Shown: positions 50,399 through 61,515 of the stretch, in pieces
How positions within the stretch are numbered: the first letter of the stretch is position 1
Layout of the letters: the number at the start of each line of letters is the position of its first letter
DNA from: Strigamia acuminata
Lineage: Eukaryota; Arthropoda; Chilopoda; Geophilomorpha; Linotaeniidae
Assembly: GCA_949358305.1 (NCBI GenBank)
Contig: OX442314.1
Span: 22,003,060-22,067,059 of the forward strand
Direction of reading: 5' to 3'
Length of the DNA: 64,000 nucleotides
The notes under the pieces: model-generated
Databases searched by the model: none
Told to the model about the DNA's origin: nothing
What the model saw: the letters and a program-made list of their open reading frames with translations, nothing else
Translations under genes and position numbers: made by a program

Positions 50399-51007
50399 CA
50401 GTGGTTCCCAAACTTTTTTGGTTCACGGTGCCCCTGTAGGTGGTCATGGTCAGTGTTGTGTCGAACGCGAACTAAGGTCGCGAACTAGTTCACTTTTAAG
50501 AGTGAACTTGAACGAAGTTCGCGTTCACCATGTTTGATGATGAAAACGTCGCAAAAACGTAACTTTTTGCAACGGTTTTAAATGTTTTGATGACGTATTC
50601 ATCATCAAAACATTCATTTTGATCACTTTTTACAACGAAAACGGCGAAATAAGCCGTTTTCATCATTAAAATCAATAAAAACGACTGCTTTACTAAAAAA
50701 AAAAAAAAGTTTTTTTTTCCATCTGCAAACCACAAATCATAAAAAAAAAAAAACAGTCAATTCTTTAAAAAAAAATTGGAAAAGTGAACTGAACTGTTAG
50801 TTCAAGTTCGTGAACTTGAACTTAGTTCATTTTGAAAAAAAATGTAGTGAACGTGAACGTGAACTAGTTCACACGGTGATGAACGCGAACTTGAACTACG
50901 GTAGTTCACGATTTGGTGAACGAGATACAACACTGGTCATGGTACCCCTGCCAGTAAGTCCAGCGTCCCTGTAGGGCCCGTCGTGGCGCACAGTATTGGA
51001 ACCACTG
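50399..51007. mobile_element. Outer hAT-type non-autonomous element
   Basis: The ends are CAGTGGTTCC...GGAACCACTG, typical of hAT elements. 8-bp flanks TGTTACAG (50391-50398) and CGTTACAG (51008-51015) differ at one base. Without the nested insertion it is only about 116 bp. Confidence 0.85.
50451..50935. mobile_element. Inner hAT-type element nested in the outer one
   Basis: 485 bp with ends CAGTGTTGTGTC and GATACAACACTG. The exact 8-bp target duplication GTCATGGT lies at 50443-50450 and 50936-50943. The interior is a mosaic of GTGAACTTGAAC-type words in both orientations. No transposase. Confidence 0.93.
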
Positions 51008-51017
51008 CGTTACAGTA

Positions 51018-51150
51018 TAATTGTTTATTGTATGCAAGTGAATAGTGCCATTACCTGTTATTATTACTAAAAAGTATGTATTTGTTAATGTTTTTCTTTA
51101 GTTTGATGTTGGCATCAAGACATTGAGCGCAGAGTAGAGGCGACGTTAAC
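51018..51150. repeat. Dispersed repeat module, copy 2
   Basis: ATTACCTGTTATTATTACTA followed by TTTGATGTTGGCATCAAGAC, in the same order as at 26705-26880. Its inverted counterpart, ATCTTGATGCCAAATTCAAA, lies at about 50199 on the other side of the nested hATs. Confidence 0.5.
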
Positions 51151-51875
51151 TCATTTTGTGTATCGTTATGTTTTGCTAGTGCGCTGGGACTTTGTATTGC
51201 ATTGCAGCCAAGTGTGAACCAAGCTTAATGCAGAGTTTGCAGCAGGTACATTTGCGGATAAGATGCCTTGATGTAGCTGCGAGTATGAATAGGGGAGCAC
51301 TCATGCTGCGAACAATACTTTTGCACTAATTATAGCGTAAAATTCGCCATAATTATTTGCAAAAAGTACCTGCCACAAACTTTGTATTGTCAAACTGCCT
51401 TGAGGTTTTTTTTTTCTTCATTTTTTATTGGTGTCGTAAATTGTATAAAATGAAATTTATAATTGAAATTCCACAAGATCCTTATTATTAAGAAATGTAA
51501 TCATCTTGCATTTCATAGCATCATCGCGAAATGACTAGTTCCCTAACTCACAAAATTCATGAATTTAATCCATAAAACTTTTTTCTTCTTAATATAATGT
51601 TTTGCAAGGACTCATCTTTTTCATTCCTCAAGCTCAAATGCAAATTTATACTGTATAAACATACCAAGTAACAACACTTATACGCTGCACATCTGACTAC
51701 ACCCACACCTGTGACATGGGTTATATTAAAGAAGTGCGTTTTATTATTAATATAATTTTTTTTGTGTATAGGCTTTGTATATACATATTTCTATATATAT
51801 ATTTCTTCTATATGGTTTTCTATATTTTTGTTTTTGATTATTTTTTTGTGGGAGATGATATGAAAATATCTGCAG

Positions 51876-51912
51876 GGCCAAAATGACCTCCATCAGTGGC
51901 CCAGAAAACGAG
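51876..51912 (+). CDS. Candidate alternative first coding exon (37 nt)
   Basis: Bounded by TATCTGCAG and GAG|GTAATAG. The ATG at 51883 opens MTSISGPENE, ending in phase 0 at 51912. The 28367-28463 exon ends in the same phase, so both could splice to one shared downstream exon outside the window. Too short to identify. Chance occurrence is possible. Confidence 0.35.
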
Positions 51913-53226
51913 GTAATAGTGTGCAAGCTTTATATGGGGGGGGGGGGGGAGAAGAGACTTGAGTTGCTAACAAATCGTGATGGTCGTCCCCATGTAGTTT
52001 GGAAGATGTTTTTATCTATAGACATCATAAAAAAGTGCATGTGCAGTGTGCAGTTGTTTCTATCGAACTCTGGTTGCAGTCTCTTCCTAAGATGGGCTTC
52101 GCCTAGGTTTTTTTTTTCTTTCCTTCTAGTGTCTTTACTACACTATCAATCAGACTGGAATAATTGAAAATGTTCTTGGCTAGGTGGAAATGAGTCAGGA
52201 TAGTGGTTTTAGAAATGCCTTTGAGCTTAAAGAGTTGCGAGTTGGCAGTAGATATTGAATTATTTGTTTATAGATATGCAATAACTCTACTTGAATTGTA
52301 ATTTAGACTTAGAACGATATTTTTTAATATTTGGTAAATTAATTGAGGGTTTTCTTGGTTTAAACTTCAAAAATGGCTGCCAAAACATATTAAACTGTAA
52401 TTTTAGGAATGATTTTCCATGTAAACAACTTTTGTTGTTCAAGTGGTTGTATAAAATATGCATTAAGACTCGTTTAAAGAAGATAAACCAGGCTGTATGA
52501 ACATGTAGTATAGGCCTATTTGTGAAGTTCGATTCAGCTGCATTAACGCAGAGTAAAATGAATTTGACAGCTAATTGAGCGGTCACTGAAGCCAATCTTG
52601 CTGCGAAAGTGACTTTGTGAATTTGTTGTTTGGTTAACAGTTTGCAATTATTTCTGCTTTTATAAAGTGGCACTAAAGTATTAACGTGCTTAGTAGAGCT
52701 GAACCTGTTGTGCCGTTTTAATGCATCACATTTATCGGATTGCATTCAGCAAAGGAAACAGATTTAGTAAAAGCTTCAGACCATGCTTAAAACTAAGTTA
52801 TATGCTCTTGGTTTTCGAAACAAGTTTCAGAAACTTCAGTTCTGGTGAGTGAATTGCGTGGTGATAAAAGCTATACAAATCTTTATTTTAAATTTCTGGC
52901 TTAGATTTTAATTTTATATGAAGATCAGGCTCGGTTGTTTAAATTTGACATAAAAAAAACATCACACTCTACACACAAAGGCAAAAAAGAGGCACAAAAG
53001 AGAAAAAATTTCCTTTGTATGCACAAATTGGGTGTACCTTCTGTCTTTTGAACTGCAGCTGTCACTGTTGATAAACAATAATGGCAGTTTGTGAGGGTCG
53101 TTTGCTATTTACGTGGTTTGAATACAGTAGAGAAGCTTTAATCGTTCGATATTGAATATTTGAAAAATGTTTCAAAAAATGCTTTGCACTTCCCAATTGA
53201 AATCGAAATTTTGCATTTTAATTTCA

Positions 53227-53459
53227 CAGTTTGCGCCCGATACCTTGATGCTAAATATTCAAACTGCGCATTGCGTTCTGCGCACATTATTCCCCGAAGA
53301 CAACTCGGTGAATTAGTAATATTAAGCCTACTCGGCTTATTATTAGTAATAACGTTAGCAATAAAATCAATAAAAGCAATAATTCACAATTTGAACTACA
53401 TTTGAACATGTCTGCGCCGAACGGGCTGAATTTAGCGCCGAGTTGCCAGGCGCGAACCG
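53227..53459. mobile_element. Inverted-repeat element family C, copy 1
   Basis: The left CAGTTTGCGCCCGATACCTT and the right TTTAGCGCCGAGTTGCCAGG...GCGAACCG are related, inverted, to the ends of the element at 60905-61231. Diverged; no target duplication found. Confidence 0.6.
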
Positions 53460-56400
53460 TAGAATGGTTCATTAAACTAAAACATAGCATTAATCCTGTA
53501 ACCAAATTGCAATCAGTTGGGAGAGCAAGCAGAATGACCGCCAAAGTTTTCATGCGGGATAAAAAGGTCCGCCATTATTCTGAAATGATTTGAAAAATTG
53601 GTCCATTTGCTCCTTTGTGCAGATGAATTGGCTAGATGTTGCAGAAAACAATTGGAAAAAGCCGGCCCCCGTAGCTGGCGCATTCAACGATTTCTTTATG
53701 CGGTGGCATAGATGTATGGAATCCCAGTTGTGAGCTATGAATATCTACGATATCGGGGACAAAAAAGAATTATTCTGCAAGGCGGATAATGCCAGCCCAG
53801 CCGTATATGCGACTATACTTTTACATTTCTCTTTTATTTATGGCCGATGTTGCCAAATGAGATTCTGATTCTACTTATTGATTTCTAATATCATTTTTGT
53901 TTGCAACATTTCCACGAGCACATTTCGACTTCCCTCTTGTAAGGGGAAGGAAAATTTTCAATTAAATATTCAACGTTGTGTCTTTTTCTTCGATCCTTGT
54001 CCTCTTTTGGCTTCTTTTTCAAGACTCTTTCGATCTTATCCTCAATTAAACCGTCTGCATCAGACTTTTTATTTATTTATTTATTTATCATTTTTCTAGA
54101 GCTCGTTTTATTCCCCCTACACTCGCCACTCATGTTTATAAAGTTATGTTAGGTGGTGTATGGTAGCATGCGCATGAAAAATGCACGACATTGAAAATTT
54201 CATTACACACTTTCCTTTCCCACCTTTCCGTCTCCACTTGGCGCTGTCTATTGAAAGAGGCGTGTGATTCGCCCGAGTTGTAACCGAGAAAGAGCGAGAG
54301 AGAGAAACTTGCCTTCCTCCTATTTGCCTCTTTCATTCTAATCTCCTTGGTAACGCCAAAGCGACCCCTGGTGAGAACTCGTGCATCAAAGCGGCGAACA
54401 GCGCCCTCGTTACCACGTGACAACACTGGCGAGATGGGCGTCGGGGCACAACGTGTTTCCATCTCTCCCGTGCAGCACGTGCTGCTCGGCATCCGGCTGT
54501 CGAACGTGTTTGATATCTGATGTACGGGGGGGCGGTGGAAGTGGCGAATGAAAAAGTCGAGTATCGAGCAACGTGTGCAACCGCGTTTTGAAGAGAGATA
54601 GTGGCGCGTGCTGGCCGAAGACGTATTGGAGTGGAGGAAGTCGGATTTGGAGTAGGGAAGAAGACAAGTTTGTCGTCTAAAGCCTGTTAATTTCGATTGG
54701 TTAGGAAGAAGTGCAAGCGCTGGTCTGGAGAAGACTTACGAGCTGGTGGCACTCTTGGGACCGGCACAAAGCCTGGGACAATTGCTCGTGCTTGTCACAC
54801 GCGTTAATTGTCATTTTAATTGTGTTGCCAAGTGAGAAACGTCATCTACCTCCCTCGGTGCCGTCGTGAGAATTCACTTTTGGCAAGTTGCACGCGGCCT
54901 CGACGAGGAATTAAAGGGGCAGCTGACAGAGACGTGTGTTATCGGAGACGGTAGGAGGAATTGAAGTTGTAAGGTTTTTTTTTCTCTTTCGTAATTTTCA
55001 ATTATAAAACGGGTTTACATATTTTTTGTTGTTGAAAATACAGGTGCAATACTTTCAAGCTCATACGTGCATTTTTTTCAAAGTGTTTTTATACAAATTT
55101 ATGGAAAATATTTATCCAATAATTGTTATTGTATAACATCAACAAATAAATGATGTTATTTATGGCTTGTCCAGGAGAATTCAGTACTTTAAAGAAAATT
55201 TTTCCAGGGGGAGCCCTCTAATATGGGATTCCAGTCCCGGGCTAACTAGTTCAATTTTTACTGACCACGGGTCAGCACGTGTTTTGAAGCAATCCGAAAA
55301 AAAAGTTTGGTTTTCTTCTTTTATACGATTGCAAATACGATATATACGATATATACGATTGCAAATTTTACGAAGATATGACAATTAGTACTTTACGTAA
55401 TATCTTTATAAAATTTGCTATTTTTAGACATATAACATTACACAGATTGCGGCAAGTACTTTTTTTCTTAAAATTATGACATTTTTGACACTAGTTAAGT
55501 TTGGGTTGCGGTTGAAGTTTTTTGTTATAGTTATAAAATTAGACTTAACTTTTACATGTCATGTGATTACCGTAATTAGTATTGTCTTGTTTTTAACTGT
55601 TTCAATACGATGCTGCAGCTTTATTATTGTGAATTTAAATGAATTAAAAGCAAAAATAATTAGATAAACTGTAACATGTGCTTCGTCTTGATAATGTTAT
55701 AATTTTAACAAAGTTTCGTGGATGATAGATACTAACGGAGGATTAGTTGTTAAAACAATTAAAATGTCGTTTGGTTTAGATATAGGATCAGATATTCTTG
55801 GATCGCTCTTAATGAAAGTTTAGAAGGAAAATTTAATTTCGGTTGTAACTGGGAATTTCAAAAAATGTGACATTTTGTCAGACTCACTTAGGTTAGTGTT
55901 TGTTTAAGACTATTAAAGCTGGAAAGCAGATGCAGCCGCAATTTCTTAAGTATTTCTTAAGAGGATTGAAAAATGTCAATAAATTTTGGGGACGAAGTGG
56001 CGTGCATTGCGCATGTGTATCAGGGTTCGGATCTTCGGCAAGAGTCTATTGTTTACTAGAATTGTCGTGGAAGGCGAGAATTTGAAGTTTTATTGCAACC
56101 GAATATCGAAATATTGAATTTTTAGTCACGGATTGAAGGCAGAATTGGGCATTGAGGGAAAATCACAGAAATGAGCCGATAAAAATTGAATAGTCTACAA
56201 ACCATGAACTGCTTTTTCCTTTCACTCGATCTATCGCCAATTCGAGATATCGGACTCAAACACTTGGAAAAGTCATAAAGTGGGTCAAAAAGTGACTGTA
56301 ACTTTCACTTTTTTAAAAAGTCCCTCTTCGACGATGACTTTTTTCTTTCTTTAAATGACGACATTTCTTGCTTGGAAAATGGCTTTGCCAGGAAGTCGGC

Positions 56401-57090
56401 TAAAAGGAAAGATTTTGAATGCACCAAATGATAATTGCATTTGAAATGAATCTCTTATGCGGAGATTAGGATTGCCTTTTGTGAGGTTTTTGATGCGGAT
56501 TTAGCTGGAGGATTTATCTTCAATTTGGAAATTTTGTTTCAAAAGCTGAATAGGTCAAGTACGTACGTACTGTGACACTTAACATGATCATGGACCCGTA
56601 AGCAGAATACCGTAAATGCTGTCATTCAACGCGGGATGCTGATTGAACGCGGTGGAAAGCCAATCTGTAAACGGATCTCTAATTGAGTGCGGGTAACTAG
56701 TAGTGTGCAGGCGAACTAAAGGGCTACGAAACCAATGAGATGTCAATGATCAGCTTCATCTGCTATCAGTGAAGATGTGCAAGTTTTTTAACAAATAATA
56801 AATGCCCTAGTCAGAAAAGGATGAGAAAAACTACTTGTTGCTGGTTAAAACAGTATTGTTTTTTATTGTTACAATGCCACCATATAAATTGATTTTCTGG
56901 GACAGTCTTATTAGAAATAATAAGATTCATGTCCTGGCTTATTTTTGTTCTTGATTTTGTCAACAATTTTTTAAAAATTTTATTTTTCCTGTTTGATAAT
57001 GATCGCCACTATGGCAACACAATGCCAAATTTTTATTTAGTGTACACAGAAACATTAGGTGTATTCAATTTGTAAGAGCAGAACAGGATA

Positions 57091-57425
57091 GGAACCGCTC
57101 ACCATGCTGATCACCTGTTTCCATTAGGACACTCAAGTTAAGCAGCTTTTGGTCTGGTCAGTACTTGGATGGGCGACCTGCTGGGAATCCCATTATTTTG
57201 CATCCTTGTCTGATTGAGATATTGTTTCTATGGCAAGAACATCTGCCATCTGCCTCCAACTGGGTTTTCTATGGTTTTTCCAGTTCTCGGTGTAAATGCA
57301 AGTTGTCTCACAGATTGCGGCTTGCACGGCCTAATACCCGTCATGGGCAGTCGAACTAAGGTGTCTGATGTAATAATAGCTTCTTCTATAGCACTTGCTT
57401 TGGGTCGGGCAATGGTGGGTCGTTG
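57091..57425 (+). mobile_element. 5S rRNA-derived SINE, copy 1
   Basis: The head resembles 5S rRNA. It has AGTTAAGCAGC (internal promoter box A region, 57136-57146) and GGTCTGGTCAGTACTTGGAT with GGGCGACC (box C region, about 57151-57178). The body after this contains CATCCTTGTC, AGAACATCTGC, CTCCAACT, GGTTTTTCCAGTTCTCGGTG, AAATGCAAG and CAGATTGCGGCTTGC, all found in the same order in the copy at 61250-61515. The 3' boundary is approximate. Confidence 0.82.
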
Positions 57426-58725
57426 ATGGTGATCACCCTCGAATTATAGCCGTGGCTATTATTCGATAAATTTCATATTTTTAATGTAATTTAATTCTTG
57501 TGTTATTTATTGAAAAGAAACAATTTTATTTTCCGTTTTGTAAGTGATAATGAAAAATTAGTCACTTCCCCTTGTATATAAGACATTTAAAGAGAATACG
57601 TCGCTTTATGTTACTTCAGAAGTTTGTTTTTTAAATCAAGCTTTGAAGGAAAAGTGCACTTAAATTTGGCAGTGCAAATTCTAACTTTTTAGTATTTATT
57701 TTGCTTATTTGGATTTGCAGAAAGGAAATTTAATTTAATTTTTTTGTCCAAATTGTGGCAATATGCGGGTGGCACTATAAATGGAAACGCACTAGCTTTT
57801 GTTCGTTTACGTTCACTGGTAACTGTAGAAATTTGAATATCGTTGCCATTTACGACTCGCGAGTCCGAACCCGAGTGGCCCATCGGTTCAAGTTTGTCGC
57901 CTGCACGGGGTCTCAACAAACACGAACTACTAAAGAGACCCTGTTGAGAAAGAATGTTAAATTCATATAATGGCAACGCTTTATAGTCGTTGGTTTGGGC
58001 TCACTCTGAATGTGAATACCCATTCCATGCAATGACCCCTGGTGACATTCTTTAATTGGGAGTGGCGAGATTTTTCCACCCCTCTATTTGAAGGGGGAGG
58101 AAATCAGTTCTTAAAATTATCAAGGGAGAAATATCCCTTATTTTCTTTTACTTCTTTGCTTTGTGTTTGTTGTCATCTTGGTAGGGAAAAGGAAGTAGAA
58201 ATTTCTCCTGGGGACACGAGAGGAGGTTTGTAGCTTGTTACAACATAATGGAAAAAGAGATGTGGAGTGAGGAAAAAAAGGGGGGGGATGGTCTGTAGTG
58301 ACCAAAGTTTTGGTTCATTATAATGGCTCATTGTGGAGAGCAGAAGTTTGTACTGCAAGGCTTGGTTTCATTGGGGTTTATACGGCAAAGAGTTGAAATC
58401 CCCTATCCGGTACAAGCTCAGCGCCATTGGGGGTTCATGTCTTTTATGTTGGAGTTGGATATGTGAGGAAGGGAATGAGAGCTGACATATTTGTTTTTCA
58501 ATTCTGCTGCAGGAAAGATTTATTTCTAGTTGGAAGATAGAGTTACAAATGAAAATGCATGAAAGGGATATTTCAAAAAATCGATATTGAATACCTGAAG
58601 ACGAATTATTTAGACAGTTGTTATCGGTTGTTTTCGTTGGTTATTACGTGACTTAGAAGAAAATATTGGGGCGCATGATTGGGCCCAATATTAAGCCTAT
58701 GTATAATGCTGCCTGGGAAGTAATA

Positions 58726-58938
58726 CCGTATTGTATCGATTAAGAGCTGCGGCTCTTATTCAAAACTACCTTAGTTCTGTTTTGGTTTGGGTTTGAGTTG
58801 CATTATTATTAATGGGTTTGGTTTAATTTTGCAAAAAATTGTTTTGGGTTGCATTATTGTGTGGTTTATGCAAAAATGGCTGTACACATTTGTCTGATTT
58901 ATCATTCTGCGGGTGAATAACTAGTCGGTAAAATACTG
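58726..58938. mobile_element. MITE family A, copy 4
   Basis: Starts CCGTATTGTATCGATTAAGA, with the diverged inverse GTCGGTAAAATACTG at the right end, between TA dinucleotides. 213 bp. Confidence 0.75.
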
Positions 58939-59117
58939 TACATGTACAATCGCGGTTGTAAAAATGGTCGTCTTCTTCATATGCTAGCATAGGGAGGGAT
59001 GTACTCTGTATTTAAAAGGTTGCACACTAATGTTAAGTAATGAGAAACTTGTGCTTGTGTATTTGTGTTAATTGAATTTTGCTAAGTCTTTGATGAGCAT
59101 GATTTCGTTATTTCACT

Positions 59118-59399
59118 AGGTGCGTTTAATTCTAGATGGATAAGTGACTTATGTGTTTTTAATACCTTTAGAAGACGAGATGACAATTTGGTCCTGCTTC
59201 ATAAGTCACCTTCGTCTAAGTCATCTATAAACTTGCTCTTCTGCCTTATCGAATTTGACTTAATGCTATGCAGATAGTTTCTTGGGTTACGTATTAGATC
59301 AGCAGTCGCAGCCATTTTGGAGGATGTAGCTAAATAAGTATGTTCATTAAGAAGTCACTTTCATAAGTAAGTGATTTCTTTTATGAATTGAACACACGC
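59118..59399. mobile_element. Possible MITE
   Basis: Left GGTGCGTTTAATTC with AAGTGACTTATG, right CATAAGTAAGTGATT with GAATTGAACACACGCAC. These are imperfect inverted ends of about 35 bp. Boundaries and target site uncertain. Confidence 0.4.
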
Positions 59400-59439
59400 A
59401 CAGTCTGTCTGGTGTATTGACGCTAGATGCAAACAAATT

Positions 59440-59720
59440 TTATATTTTGCACTTGAGTGATTGATTACCTGTTATTATTTCTAAAATGAATGGTTCCTCT
59501 TGCATTTATGTGTGCGCAGACAGGGATTTACTTTTTGGAACAACAAATCACAACAAATTGGCCTAAATTGAATACAATTTACATCACACGTGGCTAGTTT
59601 GTAAATAACTGAATACAGTTATTTAAACCAACAATCAACCAAAGTTGTAGCGATACAGTTAAAAGACAACCACAACTCTCGGTTCCGTTTGATTTTAGCA
59701 TCAAGACACTAGACTTGACC
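59440..59720. repeat. Dispersed repeat module, copy 3
   Basis: Contains ATTACCTGTTATTATTTCTA near 59467 and TTTGATTTTAGCATCAAGAC near 59690, as in the copies at 26705 and 51018 but with a longer spacer. Confidence 0.45.
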
Positions 59721-60904
59721 TATAATTATTTGATTGCAAAAAAAAAAAACAGCAAAAAAAAAAGATATATGAATATATATATCAGAAATGGATCAGTATT
59801 ATAACAGTTGGACTGATTTAAACACAGCAAATACAGCATACAACAAAACTGATTGTACAGAGATTTTTGGGTGTCATCATTTGTTGGTACTTCTTTAGAT
59901 AAAGTGCAAATTAAAACATGCCTGCAGTGTTGAAATGACATTTCTGCTTCATTAGTTCCAACCTCGATAATGAGAAGGTAATGAGGTGGTAGTAAATGCT
60001 CCGGGGCTGAAACGACAATTCCTTTTTAAATTTTTAAAAAAATGCAAATCTTTATTTCAAGTGTACATTTATTTACATATATACATATATATAAACACTC
60101 ATTATATTTTCCTAATTTGGAGTGTCATGTATATTATCACTACATGGATTATTGGATTTAATTGTTTGTAAAAGACATAAATATTTGTGTAAGTGACAGT
60201 TTACAGGATGTAAATAAAATTTGTGCGATTTACAAATCGTTAAATTCAAAAACTCATGCAGCAAAATTTATTTCCTCTCCATCTTGCTGGCCGGCAGTAA
60301 CTGTAGGTTAGTGGCTTGTTGGCTGGAAAATGGATCTCTCTTTGGTTTGGATTGTTTTTAATGGGCGATGGCCATGCTGTGAAGCCGCACTGTTAATAGA
60401 CTAAACGAAGTGAAACCTGTTGGACTTGCTATATATATATTTTTTATAACAGTCTGCAATAAGTAGTAAGTTTTTTTTTTTTTTCAATAGAAAAGGTTGT
60501 ACAATAGATTAACTTGTATGTTCAGTTGAGACACTCGCCTTTTTGGATGTGAGAAAATAAAAAAGGTATGAACTGAAGATTGGAAACGCGGTATTGATTT
60601 CAGACTAGAGTATGATTTGGGAAACTGTGTGCTCTCTGGAGGGAACTTGGAAAGTTAAATATCAGATTTTACAGTGGTTAATTCAGAATTTTATTTAGGT
60701 TAGGATTTAGTGCTTTAAAACTCTCTCTGAGCCTATCAATTTGGAAACAATGACAGTTTTGATAATGTTGTCAGCTTTATGGAGTTTGGAAGCTGTATTT
60801 AACTGCATAGCGCTGTGTGTTGGTTTGGACGATGATAGTGAGTTCAGGCCCCGGTGAAAAATCTTTTCAGCAAAATCAGATCAGCTTAAAAATCGCCTTA
60901 CCTA

Positions 60905-61231
60905 CAGTTTGCGCCCGGTATCTTGATACTAAATTCGTACTGCGCATCCCATTCTGCTCAGACGATTTTCTAATTCCAGTTGTTATTTAGCAGAATTAAG
61001 CCTAATATTAGGCCTAATAATGCTAAAAATGTGGTAAATACATAAAAATATTTTGATACAACGGTGTAAATTACTTTTAATAATGAGTTTGTTATTTATT
61101 TGCTTTATTGTAGCATCATTAGGCCTAATATTAGGCTTAATACTGCTAAATAACAACTGGAATTAGAAAATCGTCTGCGCAGAATGGGATGCGCAGTACA
61201 AATTTAGCGTCAAGATACCGGGCGCAAACTG
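60905..61231. mobile_element. Inverted-repeat element family C, copy 2
   Basis: Arms of about 115 bp. The left starts CAGTTTGCGCCCGGTATCTT and the right ends AAGATACCGGGCGCAAACTG. Inside, AGGCCTAATATTAGGC-type words form secondary palindromes. It abuts the 5S-derived SINE at 61250. Confidence 0.85.
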
Positions 61232-61249
61232 GTCATGGCCCTGTAAGTA

Positions 61250-61515
61250 AAATACTTGTAAGGGGATTTAGATCAGGCAAGCTGCAATCTGTCGGACAAC
61301 AATCTTGCATTTGCACCGAAAACAGGGAAAACCACATAAAATTTAGTTGGAGGTGGGTTGCAGATGTTCTAGCACTAAAAACAGTATCTTAGACTGACAA
61401 GGATGAAAAACAACAGATTTCCAGCTGGTCACTCATCCAAGTACTGAATAGGCCCAATGCTGCTTCACTTCTGAATTCTATTGCAAACAGGTGAGCAGCA
61501 TGGTGAGTGGTTTCT
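61250..61515 (-). mobile_element. 5S rRNA-derived SINE, copy 2
   Basis: On the minus strand: CACTCACCATGCTGCTCACC, AGTGAAGCAGC, CAGTACTTGGATGAGTGACC, then the same body words as copy 1 (CATCCTTGTC, AGAACATCTGC, CTCCAACT, TCGGTGCAAATGCAAG, CAGATTGCAGCTTGC). It is more decayed in the 5S head than copy 1. Confidence 0.8.

Larger units (their letters stand above)
28464..51875. other. Presumed giant intron or intergenic DNA, transposon-rich
   Basis: 23 kb. Apart from the LTR element (30399-41795) it holds two family A MITEs, a fold-back element at 30211, the dynein-capturing element (43833-44332) and nested hATs (50399-51007). The stretches 41796-43832 and 45646-50398 show only AT-rich DNA, homopolymer runs and short chance frames. 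A (GA)n tract lies at about 29016-29045. Confidence 0.5.

Noticed and set aside
52287-52745. 152-aa minus-strand frame
   Set aside because: Composition looks random and no domain is recognisable. Part of it shares a CTTCAAAAATGGNNGCC word with other repeats.
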